A DNA stretch of 33,827 nt from Clostridiales bacterium (GCA_016281895.1 JAEEJM010000123.1:1-33827); one strand, 5' to 3'; positions 9,056 through 16,939 are shown, counted from the first letter of the stretch. The notes: generated by a model from the sequence alone, not told the origin. A program made the numbers and translations.

Positions 9056-9771
9056 CAGACCTGTCCGTATGCATCCCAATGTACAACGAGGCGGCCGTCA
9101 TCGCCCGCAGCGCGCAGAGACTGTACGAGTACCTCGAGGAATACTACCGAGACAGGTACGAGCTCATTTTCTGCGACGACGGTAGCACCGACGGCAGCGC
9201 CGGCGCCGTCGAGGCCCTCGGGCTGCCGACGGTCAGGGTGACCGGTTACCCCGAGAACCGCGGGAAGGGCTTTGCCGTGAGGCGGGCGCTGTCCGAGTCG
9301 AAGGGCGGGTTTGCCGTGTTCACGGACGCCGACCTGGCCTACGGGACCGCGATCATCGGAGACTTCTTCGAGGCCCATCTGAAAGATCCCGGGGCCGGAA
9401 TGATAATAGGCTCGAGGCAGCTCTCGGAGGAGGGATACGCCTCCTATCCGCCCCTGCGCAAGCTGGCGTCAAGGGCGTACATAAAGGTGCTTAATATCGC
9501 CGGGGGAGTCAGGCTCAGCGACTCCCAGTGCGGCTGCAAGGGCTTCCGGGCCGATTTCATACGGGACGTCGTGCCGCGGTGCACGGTCGACAGGTTCGCC
9601 TTCGATTACGAGCTCATTCTCTGGGCCGACAAGCTCGGCTACCGGATCGTCGAGGTCCCGGCGGCCATGAAGTCTTACGGCCAGTCCAAGGTCAGGGTCT
9701 TCCGGGACTCGGCGGCCATGCTGCGCGACCTTGTAAAAATGAAAAAAAGGATCAGAAACTCGCATGACTGA
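9052..9771 (+). CDS. GT2 glycosyltransferase, ALG5/DPM-like (polyprenyl-phosphate glycosyltransferase)
   Basis: CIPMYNEAAVIARS, FCDDGSTDGS, VFTDADLAYG, SDSQCGCKGFRAD; ATGA overlap with sortase gene. Confidence 0.85.
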   Translation: MTDLSVCIPMYNEAAVIARSAQRLYEYLEEYYRDRYELIFCDDGSTDGSAGAVEALGLPTVRVTGYPENRGKGFAVRRALSESKGGFAVFTDADLAYGTAIIGDFFEAHLKDPGAGMIIGSRQLSEEGYASYPPLRKLASRAYIKVLNIAGGVRLSDSQCGCKGFRADFIRDVVPRCTVDRFAFDYELILWADKLGYRIVEVPAAMKSYGQSKVRVFRDSAAMLRDLVKMKKRIRNSHD

Positions 9772-11281
9772 ACCCGGAACCCAGCGCGGGACGGCACGCC
9801 GCCTCACCGCGCCGGCGCTCATACTGGCGCTGATCATACTTATAACCGCGGTCCCCGCCTCGGCGTACGACCGGTCCTCCGGCGAACGGCCCGGAGATCC
9901 GGGCTATCTGGCGGACGGCGGCATATATACGATACGGAACGCCGGGACCGGAAAGTATCTGTTTGCCTACAACTACTCGCTGAAGCTCCCCGGCAAGCTC
10001 TGTCTGACGGCCCTGAAGAGCGGGGAGACCGCCCAGTACTTCAGGCTCAGGGCCAGCGGCGACTCGTGGCAGCTCGTCCCGCGGAGCGAGGACGAGAAGT
10101 ACGCCGTGAGCTATCCGTCGCTCACTCCCGAAGGCACCAGCCTGTCCAAGGTCCCCGCCGACGGAGGCGCCGGCCTCACCGGCTTCGACATAACCTTCCT
10201 GCCCGGCGGAGTCTGCACCATAGCTCCGAGCTCGGGCGACAACATAAGGGCGGTGCTGGCCGCCTCCTACGCCAGGGACTCCGAGAAGAACGACATGGCC
10301 GTCCTCGAGGACTACGTCTCCGGCCGGCAGACCCAGCTGTGGGTGCTCGAGAAGATCGGCACCGAAAAGCTCACGGCCGCCTTCAGCAACACCAGGGTCA
10401 AGCTGTACTCGACCGGCACCTTCTACGCCCGAAAGTATCCCGACAGCGCGGACACCTCGGACATCGTGTGGACCTCCTCCGATGAGGACGTCCTCCTCAT
10501 CGGCCCGGGAGGGAACTACTGCGCGCTGTCCGCCGGGACCTCCGACGTCACCGCGTCGGCCGACGGCTGCAGCGTGACCATATCGGTCGAGGTCGTCGAC
10601 GCCGACTGCTTCACCTGGTACAGCCAGAACAGCATCACCGCCAGCAACTGGGACGGGACGAACCTCGAGGGACTTAGGTTCTACGCGGACGGAAGGACCA
10701 GGGTGTTCGCCCTCGAGTACGAGGACAATCCTTCCACGTGCTGGCTTACGACGGGCTGCACCATATGCTCCTGCGCCATGGTCCTCCACAACCTCGGCGC
10801 CACCCTCACGACCGGCTACGATCTGCGCTCAGGCCAGACGAACGGCCTTCCCGCCGACCCTTACACGGTCGCCCTGGCAAACTCCGGCAACTACGGCGTG
10901 AGCTCGGTCAGCGAGCGCATGACGGGCAACCCCGTCTACGTGAGGTGGTCCTACATCGCCAGCCGCTTCACGGTGGACGGCGAGGAGATCGGCTATAAGA
11001 AGTACTACTCCCCGACGAAGAAGTTCATAAAGTCGCTGCTCGAGGAGCACCCCGCCGGCGTAATAATCGGTTTCCAGCAGGGCTCGTCGACCCATTACAT
11101 GGTCGCGGCCGGAGTCACCGATCCGGACGAGCAGGTGAGCTCAAAGATCTCATTCATCGTCTACGATCCGTCGGCCTACTACGCCTCGAGGGGCGACGGC
11201 ATTCCGCTCTCCCAGACCTACACGAGGGGCGGTTACATCTTCGCGGTGTACGTCTTCGACGTTGTAAGCAACCTCGGCTGA
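9764..11281 (+). CDS. Secreted multidomain protein: ricin-type beta-trefoil-like region, Big2-like Ig domain, C39-like cysteine peptidase domain
   Basis: Signal peptide; GGIYTIRNAGTGKYL...QLWVLEKI; IVWTSSDEDVLLIGPGGNYCALSAGTSDVTASADG; CWLTTGCTICSCAMVLHNLG, STHYMVAAGV, VYDPSA as Cys/His/Asp candidates. Confidence 0.7.
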   Translation: MTEPGTQRGTARRLTAPALILALIILITAVPASAYDRSSGERPGDPGYLADGGIYTIRNAGTGKYLFAYNYSLKLPGKLCLTALKSGETAQYFRLRASGDSWQLVPRSEDEKYAVSYPSLTPEGTSLSKVPADGGAGLTGFDITFLPGGVCTIAPSSGDNIRAVLAASYARDSEKNDMAVLEDYVSGRQTQLWVLEKIGTEKLTAAFSNTRVKLYSTGTFYARKYPDSADTSDIVWTSSDEDVLLIGPGGNYCALSAGTSDVTASADGCSVTISVEVVDADCFTWYSQNSITASNWDGTNLEGLRFYADGRTRVFALEYEDNPSTCWLTTGCTICSCAMVLHNLGATLTTGYDLRSGQTNGLPADPYTVALANSGNYGVSSVSERMTGNPVYVRWSYIASRFTVDGEEIGYKKYYSPTKKFIKSLLEEHPAGVIIGFQQGSSTHYMVAAGVTDPDEQVSSKISFIVYDPSAYYASRGDGIPLSQTYTRGGYIFAVYVFDVVSNLG

Positions 11282-11297
11282 GCTGATCGCAAAACGA

Positions 11298-11325
11298 CAG
11301 CGCCCCGGACCGGTCCGGGGCGCTG
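11298..11325 (+). terminator. Perfect 28-nt palindrome downstream of the sortase operon
   Basis: CAGCGCCCCGGACC/GGTCCGGGGCGCTG. Confidence 0.6.
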
Positions 11326-11345
11326 TTCCGTGTGAGTAAAACTGT

Positions 11346-11372
11346 CGGCGCGGCATCTGCGATGCCGCGCCG
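11346..11372 (-). terminator. mscL terminator hairpin
   Basis: CGGCGCGGCATC-TGC-GATGCCGCGCCG, followed on minus strand by ACAGTTTT. Confidence 0.65.
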
Positions 11373-11385
11373 CGTTTTGCACGGG

Positions 11386-11913
11386 TCAGTTCTTCTTCAG
11401 CGAGTCGCGTATCTCGAGGATGGCGGCGCGGACGGCGGCGTCCTCGGCCTCCCTCGCGGCGGCTGCCTTCTCGGCGGCTTCCTTTTCGACCGCGGCCTGT
11501 TCGGCGGCGGCTGCCTCGGCGGCTGCCTTTTCGGCGTTCTCCTTGGCGTGCATCTTCTCGTTGGTCCTGCTGATGATCCTTATGACCGCGAAGATGCAGA
11601 GGGCGACGATGATGAAGTCAAGTATGGTCTGGATCCACGTGCCCCAGAGGATGGCCACTTCGTCGACGGCGGCGACACCGGCAGCCTCGTCGGCGGGAAC
11701 AGCCTCCTTAAGGACCGTTTTGACGCTGTCGAGGTCGACCCCGCCGGTGAGCAGGGAGACGCACGGGTTGATAACGTAATTGACGAGACCGGTGACGATT
11801 TTTCCGAAGGCTCCGCCGATGACGACGCCGACGGCCATATCCACGACGTTGCCGCGGGAGATGAATTTTTTGAAGTCGGACCAGAATCCGCCTTCCTTCT
11901 TCTTCTTTGCCAT
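11386..11913 (-). CDS. mscL: Large-conductance mechanosensitive channel MscL with extended Ala/Glu/Lys-rich C-terminal region
   Basis: FKKFISRGNVVDMAVGVVIGGAFGKIVTGLVNYVINP; second TM ILDFIIVALCIFAVIRII. Confidence 0.95.
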   Translation of the reverse strand: MAKKKKEGGFWSDFKKFISRGNVVDMAVGVVIGGAFGKIVTGLVNYVINPCVSLLTGGVDLDSVKTVLKEAVPADEAAGVAAVDEVAILWGTWIQTILDFIIVALCIFAVIRIISRTNEKMHAKENAEKAAAEAAAAEQAAVEKEAAEKAAAAREAEDAAVRAAILEIRDSLKKN

Positions 11914-11950
11914 GCCGAAAGCTTCCTTTCATATTTTTGGTTCCGTGACT

Positions 11951-11979
11951 ATTATAAGACAAATCCGGAGTAAAGTCAA
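11951..11979 (-). promoter_or_regulatory. mscL promoter
   Basis: Minus strand TTGACT-N17-TATAAT. Confidence 0.8.
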
Positions 11980-12043
11980 CACGTGATGCGTTTTTTGAGC
12001 GGCAAAAAAGATGCGGAAAGCATGCCGGAGCAGGCGCGGCAGA

Positions 12044-12937
12044 TCAGTCCGGAGGAGTCAGGGTCCGGCCGTCGGATACGAACAGAAGGTCGCCGTCGAC
12101 GTCCGTCCGGAAGACACTGCTGCCCGCCGCTTCGAGCCTTGCCGTGACGGTCGCGTGCGGGTGCCCGAAGCTGTTGTTCTTACCGCAGCTGATCACCGCG
12201 TAAGCGGGGGAGAGCAGTTCGACGAACTCGCGGCCGGTCGACGAGGCCGAGCCGTGGTGGGCCACCTTCAGAAGGTCGCACTTCAGATCCGACGTCTCCC
12301 AGTACCGGATCATAAGGTGCTCCGAGGTGAGGCCGGCGTCCGCCGCGAGCACCGCCGTGACCGCGCCGTGCCTTATCCTCAGAACGAGCGACTCCTCGTT
12401 CGCGTCGTATTCTCCGAGGCTGAGGGGCGCCAGGACCGTGACCTCCAGCCCGCCGATGATGATGACGTCCCCTCCGCTCACCCCGGTAATATCGGTTCCG
12501 CGCGCCGCCGCGGCGGCCGACAGCAGCCTCATGGACGGATTGTCGTCGCGCCTTCCGGGCATGTAAACGGCCCCGGCCCCGTACCTGGTCAGCACCATGT
12601 CGGCGCCTCCGATGTGATCCTCGTCCGAGTGGGTGAAGAAACAGGCGGTGAGCCCGCCGCCCGCCAGCGGGTCGAGGCAGCTCCTTACCGTGTCCTCGGA
12701 GCGGTCGGGGCCGGCGTCGACGAGGATGGAGCATCCGCCCTCGGTGATCAGCGCGCAGTCCCCCTGTCCGACGTAAAAGAAACGGAACTCGGCGCAGCCC
12801 GGCGACGGTCCCGGCCGGACTGCCGGACCCGCTACTGCCGCATAGTGGCCCGCGGCAAGGCCAAGGGCCAGCACTCCGAGTATCGCCCTGAGCGCGCCCG
12901 GGGGCACGCCCTTTTTCTTTTTGTTCTTTTTTTTCAA
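12044..12937 (-). CDS. Membrane-anchored or secreted ComEC-type metallo-beta-lactamase fold hydrolase
   Basis: N-terminal hydrophobic segment, FYVGQGDCALI, LVDAGP, THSDEDHIGGADMV, KVAHHGSASST, SFGHPHATVTARLEAAG; TTG start behind GGAGG. Confidence 0.88.
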   Translation of the reverse strand: MKKKNKKKKGVPPGALRAILGVLALGLAAGHYAAVAGPAVRPGPSPGCAEFRFFYVGQGDCALITEGGCSILVDAGPDRSEDTVRSCLDPLAGGGLTACFFTHSDEDHIGGADMVLTRYGAGAVYMPGRRDDNPSMRLLSAAAAARGTDITGVSGGDVIIIGGLEVTVLAPLSLGEYDANEESLVLRIRHGAVTAVLAADAGLTSEHLMIRYWETSDLKCDLLKVAHHGSASSTGREFVELLSPAYAVISCGKNNSFGHPHATVTARLEAAGSSVFRTDVDGDLLFVSDGRTLTPPD

Positions 12938-12958
12938 TACCAGGCCTCCATCGCGGCA

Positions 12959-12987
12959 ATTATAGCACGCAGTTAATAAATTTGCAA
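12959..12987 (-). promoter_or_regulatory. Promoter of the stand-alone MBL gene
   Basis: Minus strand TTGCAA-N17-TATAAT. Confidence 0.7.
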
Positions 12988-12995
12988 TAAACCGC

Positions 12996-13023
12996 TTGCA
13001 AAAAGTTAAAAATATGTTAAAAT
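12996..13023 (+). promoter_or_regulatory. Promoter of comEC
   Basis: TTGCAA-N16-TAAAAT; the -35 box coincides with the ORF track's TTG start, so the coding start is probably downstream. Confidence 0.6.
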
Positions 13024-13049
13024 ATAGTCAAAAACTGCCGGAGGTCCGC

Positions 13050-15482
13050 TTGGAGATACTGAAGGGGAGGCCGGCGGCCGTCTGCGCCGCCGTATGCGTT
13101 ATGCTGGCCGTCGCGGCCCGCTATTTCGGAGGAGCCGCCGCCATGGCCGCGGCGGCGGCAACGCTGGTCATCGGCGCCGCCGCGCTGCTCATATCGGGGA
13201 AAAGGAGGTCGGGCTACAGGCTGTTCTCGGTCCTGCTGGGGCTTGGCGTCTGCCTGTGCATGTGTCTGCGCTGCGGGCTTTATTACTCGCGCGCAGAGAA
13301 GACGGCCGCGGAGCTCTGCGGCGGGGGCAGGCGGGTCGAGGGGTACGTAACTGAGGAGGGGAGGGCCTATTCCTATCTCTCGGAGTACCGGGTCAGGCTG
13401 ACCGCCGTCGACGGCAGGCCCGTCTCGGCCGACGCCGTCCTCAGCTGCGCCTACGCGGCGGATATGTACGAGGGCTGCCGTTTTGCCGTCGGCGGCACGG
13501 TGATAACCCCCGCGGACGGCCTGGAGGCCGGGAGCTTCGGCAGCGGCGCAGACGTCCTGGTCAGCTCCGAGACCTACGACGATCTCGATATAACAGGCGG
13601 CGGCTCCTCGCCGTCCGTGACGGCCGGCAGGATCGGCAGGAGGCTCTCGACGGAACTCAGGCGCGCGCTCGGCGGTAAGGAGGGCGAGCTCGCGGCAAAG
13701 ATCCTGCTTGCCGACGGAGATCCCGGTCCGCTCGTCACCCGCGACTGCCGCCGCTCGGGAGTGTCGCACCTGCTTGCCGTCAGCGGCATGCATCTTGCGG
13801 TCATATCGGGGCTGCTGGAGAAGCTCCTTGCCGCGCTGGGGGCGGGGAAGAACCTCAGGATCTTTGCAGTGTCGTCGGCTGCCCTGTTTTATCTGTTCAT
13901 ACTCGGCTTTCCGCTCAGCGCCGTCCGTTCGGCGGCCATGCTGGCGCTTGCCTACGCCGGCTTCCTGTCGGGAGCCTCGCCCGACGGACTGTCGTCGCTG
14001 GCCGCGGCCGTATCCGGGATCCTGTTCGCAAGTCCCGCCTCGTGCGCTGACATAAGTTTCGTGCTGACCGTGTGCGCCACACTCGGCATGACGACTCTCG
14101 GGGGACTCATGTCGTCGCGTCTCAGGGTCCTGCGCTCCCGCAGGGACCTCACACTGCGGCTGTTCAGGGGCCGCGCCGGGGGCAGAAGGGCCGCGCGCCT
14201 TTTCGGCGTCCTGGACGCCGCCGTCGACAGGACCGCCGTTGCCGCCGCCTGCTGCGCGGCGGTGAACGTGTTCACTCTGCTCCCGGTCGCCCTCTCCTTC
14301 GGCGAGATCTCGCTAGCGTCCTTCCCGGCAAACGTTGTGCTGCCGCCCGTCGCCTTCGGGATCATGATCCTCTCGGTGCTCAGCCTCGTCTGCCTGCGTC
14401 TGCCTTTCCTCGGCGGCATGTTCGCCTATTACGCGAGGCTGCTGTGCACTGCCTTCATAAGGATGACCTCGCGCATATCCTCGCTCCGCGGCGTCGTGCT
14501 GTCGCTGAGATACCCGTTCGTCCCGTACATCCTTGTCCCCGTCACGGTCTGCACCGCCGCCATGCTCATTCTCCGGCTGAGGAGGAAATGGCTCATTGTT
14601 TTTCCCGCGGCGGCGGGGGCAGCCGTCTTCGCGGCGTGCCTGTTCATCACAGCCTCGCTCGTTCCGGGGACCACGGTCGTGATAAGGGGCGGCGACGGCT
14701 CCCCCGGCGGCAGCGAGACCGCGGCCGTCTTCCGCGGCAGAAGCGCCGCGGTCATAGACATGTCGTCGGGCTCGTCTTCAGCCCTCAGGGAGGCGCTCGG
14801 CGACGCCCGCTCCGGAGGCGCCACCGAGATCGGCGCGCTCATCCTTACGCACTACCATTCGAGGCACGCGCCGGCGGTGAGCTACTTCACCGCGGCCAAC
14901 ATGGTCAGGAGCGTCTGGGCGCCCGAGCCCGCGACGGCAGAGGACATCGCCTGTCTCCTGAAACTTGCGGAGGTCTGCCGGTCGAACGGCGTCCCGCTTA
15001 CGGTCTACGATCCGTGGCGAGAGCTCACCGTCCTCGGCGACGCCGTCCTCAGATTCTCCGGACCGTGCGGGATCTCGCGCTCGTCGCACCCCTGCGTCTG
15101 CTTTTCCCTCTGCCGCGGCTGCAGGTCGCTGCTCTATTGCGGCTGCTCGGCGTGGGAGTCGCCCGAGGTACGGCGGATGTTTCTGGAAGGGGAGAGGTAC
15201 GACATTGCCGTCCTCGGAGTGCACGGGCCGGTGCCCAGGACGGCCCCGCTGTCCCCGGTCTTCGGGGATGAGCTCACGGTCTACCGCAGCCCCGAACTGC
15301 CGGCCTATGCGGTGCCGTACGACCCGGAGGCGCTGTCCGTGATGAAGCGCGGGACCGCGGCGGTCAACGCCGGCGCACTGAAACTCACGCTCGGAGACGC
15401 CGCCTCAGCGGCGAATCAGAGGTCCGTTTTTTCGGAAAAATCTATTGACAAAAACGGTATTTGTGCTATAATGAGTCCGTAA
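13050..15482 (+). CDS. comEC: ComEC/Rec2-family DNA uptake protein, with degenerate C-terminal MBL domain
   Basis: N-terminal OB-like region (VEGYVTEEGRAYSYLSEYRVRL), competence domain HLLAVSGMHLAVISG, multiple TMs, C-terminal LILTHYHSRHAPAV. Start at TTG 13050 behind GGAGGT (13040-13045); ORF track start is 12996. Confidence 0.88.
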   Translation: MEILKGRPAAVCAAVCVMLAVAARYFGGAAAMAAAAATLVIGAAALLISGKRRSGYRLFSVLLGLGVCLCMCLRCGLYYSRAEKTAAELCGGGRRVEGYVTEEGRAYSYLSEYRVRLTAVDGRPVSADAVLSCAYAADMYEGCRFAVGGTVITPADGLEAGSFGSGADVLVSSETYDDLDITGGGSSPSVTAGRIGRRLSTELRRALGGKEGELAAKILLADGDPGPLVTRDCRRSGVSHLLAVSGMHLAVISGLLEKLLAALGAGKNLRIFAVSSAALFYLFILGFPLSAVRSAAMLALAYAGFLSGASPDGLSSLAAAVSGILFASPASCADISFVLTVCATLGMTTLGGLMSSRLRVLRSRRDLTLRLFRGRAGGRRAARLFGVLDAAVDRTAVAAACCAAVNVFTLLPVALSFGEISLASFPANVVLPPVAFGIMILSVLSLVCLRLPFLGGMFAYYARLLCTAFIRMTSRISSLRGVVLSLRYPFVPYILVPVTVCTAAMLILRLRRKWLIVFPAAAGAAVFAACLFITASLVPGTTVVIRGGDGSPGGSETAAVFRGRSAAVIDMSSGSSSALREALGDARSGGATEIGALILTHYHSRHAPAVSYFTAANMVRSVWAPEPATAEDIACLLKLAEVCRSNGVPLTVYDPWRELTVLGDAVLRFSGPCGISRSSHPCVCFSLCRGCRSLLYCGCSAWESPEVRRMFLEGERYDIAVLGVHGPVPRTAPLSPVFGDELTVYRSPELPAYAVPYDPEALSVMKRGTAAVNAGALKLTLGDAASAANQRSVFSEKSIDKNGICAIMSP
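15445..15472 (+). promoter_or_regulatory. Consensus promoter with extended -10 for the riboswitch/ABC operon
   Basis: TTGACA-N16-TATAAT preceded by TGC; lies inside the last codons of comEC. Confidence 0.88.
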
Positions 15483-15495
15483 TACGAATACGCAT

Positions 15496-15564
15496 ACTTA
15501 TATAATTTCTGAGATATGGTCAGAGAGTCTCTACCGGGCTTCCGTAAACAGTCCGACTATAAGT
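15496..15564 (+). ncRNA. Purine riboswitch aptamer, guanine class
   Basis: ACTTATA(P1)-TAAT-TTCTGA-GATATGG-TCAGAG-AGTCTCTACC-GGGCTTCCGTAAACAGTCC-GAC-TATAAGT(P1'). P1 fully complementary; conserved L2 GATATGG and L3 CCGTAAA; J3/1 C at the position equivalent to xpt C74. Confidence 0.93.
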
Positions 15565-15602
15565 TGGTTCTTGCTTCGTTTGACGACGGGGCGGTCTTGT
15601 TT

Positions 15603-15635
15603 CGGGACCCGGGATCATCCGGGCCCGTTTCTTTT
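15603..15635 (+). terminator. Intrinsic terminator, expression platform of the riboswitch
   Basis: CGGGACCCGG-GATCAT-CCGGGCCCG then TTTCTTTT. Confidence 0.8.
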
Positions 15636-15671
15636 GCTGTGAATTCAATCATATAAAAAGGAGTAAGAATT

Positions 15672-16886
15672 ATGAAAAAGATTCTTTCCGCGATCCTCGT
15701 CGTATGCATGATCCTGTCTCTTGCTCTCTCCGTCGTGTCCTGCAGCACCAGCAAGACCATTACGAAAGAGAACATCAAGATCGGTCTCATCACGCTGCAC
15801 GACGATTCCTCCACCTACGACAAGAACTTCATCGAGTCGATGAAGAGAGCCCTGCAGGATCTCGGCATCAAGGAGGAGCAGCTCGTGCTCTCCACCTCCA
15901 TCGAAGAGACCAGCCAGTGCTACGACACCGCGAAGCAGATGGTCAAGGACGGCTGCGACGTCATCTTCGCCGACTCCTTCGGACACGAGGCCTTCCTGCT
16001 CCAGGCCGCCCAGGAATTCCCGAAAGTGAAGTTCTGCCACGCCACCGGCACTATGGCCCACACCGCCAAGCTCGACAACTTCTCCAACGCCTTCGCCGCC
16101 ATCTATGAGGGCAGATACCTCGCCGGCATCGCCGCCGGAATGAAGCTCAAGGAAATGATCGACAGCGGCAAGATCACCGCCGAGCAGGCCATCGTCGGCT
16201 ACGTCGGCGCCTACACCTACGCCGAGGTCATGTCCGGATACACCTCCTTCTTCCTCGGCGTCCGCTCCGTCGTTCCGTCCGCCACTATGAAGGTCAGGTT
16301 CACCGGTTCCTGGTACGACACCGATACCGAGTACTCCGCCGCCAAGGCGCTCATCGAGACCGACAAGTGCGTCCTCATCTCCCAGCACGCCGACTCCTAC
16401 GGAGCCCCCAACGCCTGCGAAGAGGCCAAGGTCCCCAACATCTCCTATAACGGCAGCACCGAGAGCCAGGGTCCCAACACCTATATCGTCTCCTCCAAGA
16501 TCGACTGGGCTCCCTACTTCAAGTACATGATCAACTGCACCATCGAGGGCAAGGTCATCGACAAAGACTGGACCGGCACCATCGACACCGGCTCCGTAGT
16601 CCTTCTCGACCTCTCCAAGAACGCCGCTGCCGGCACCCAGGAGGCCATCGACAGCGCCAAGGCCGCTCTCAAGGCCGGCACCCTCCACGTGTTCGACACC
16701 TCCAAGTTCACCGTCGGCGGACAGACCCTGACCACCTACAAGGCCGACGTCGACACCGACGACAAGTACACGCCCGACACAGAGGCCATTAAGGACGGCT
16801 ACTTCCATGAATCCGAGTACCGTTCCGCCCCGTACTTCAACATCAAGATCGACGGCATCTCCATCATCGGCGACGAGAAATACTGA
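15672..16886 (+). CDS. BMP-family nucleoside-binding lipoprotein (ABC substrate-binding protein)
   Basis: Lipobox LSVVSC; IKIGLITLHDDSSTYDKNFIESMKRAL, FADSFGHEAFLLQAA; followed by matching ATPase and two permeases; AAGGAG RBS. Confidence 0.92.
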   Translation: MKKILSAILVVCMILSLALSVVSCSTSKTITKENIKIGLITLHDDSSTYDKNFIESMKRALQDLGIKEEQLVLSTSIEETSQCYDTAKQMVKDGCDVIFADSFGHEAFLLQAAQEFPKVKFCHATGTMAHTAKLDNFSNAFAAIYEGRYLAGIAAGMKLKEMIDSGKITAEQAIVGYVGAYTYAEVMSGYTSFFLGVRSVVPSATMKVRFTGSWYDTDTEYSAAKALIETDKCVLISQHADSYGAPNACEEAKVPNISYNGSTESQGPNTYIVSSKIDWAPYFKYMINCTIEGKVIDKDWTGTIDTGSVVLLDLSKNAAAGTQEAIDSAKAALKAGTLHVFDTSKFTVGGQTLTTYKADVDTDDKYTPDTEAIKDGYFHESEYRSAPYFNIKIDGISIIGDEKY

Positions 16887-16909
16887 TACCACAGATCCGC
16901 GACCGTTCC

Positions 16910-16939
16910 GGCAAAGCGGAGCTCCGGCTCCGCTTTGCC
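16910..16939 (+). other. Intercistronic 13-bp hairpin between the lipoprotein and ATPase genes
   Basis: GGCAAAGCGGAGC-TCCG-GCTCCGCTTTGCC. Confidence 0.85.

Noticed and set aside
14072-15271. 399-aa plus-strand ORF in another frame within comEC
   Set aside because: Arg/His-rich out-of-frame translation with no motif; the comEC frame is conserved through this stretch.
15557-15814. 85-aa minus-strand ORF across the riboswitch leader
   Set aside because: Covers the terminator and the lipoprotein start on the opposite strand; explained by the riboswitch and BMP gene.
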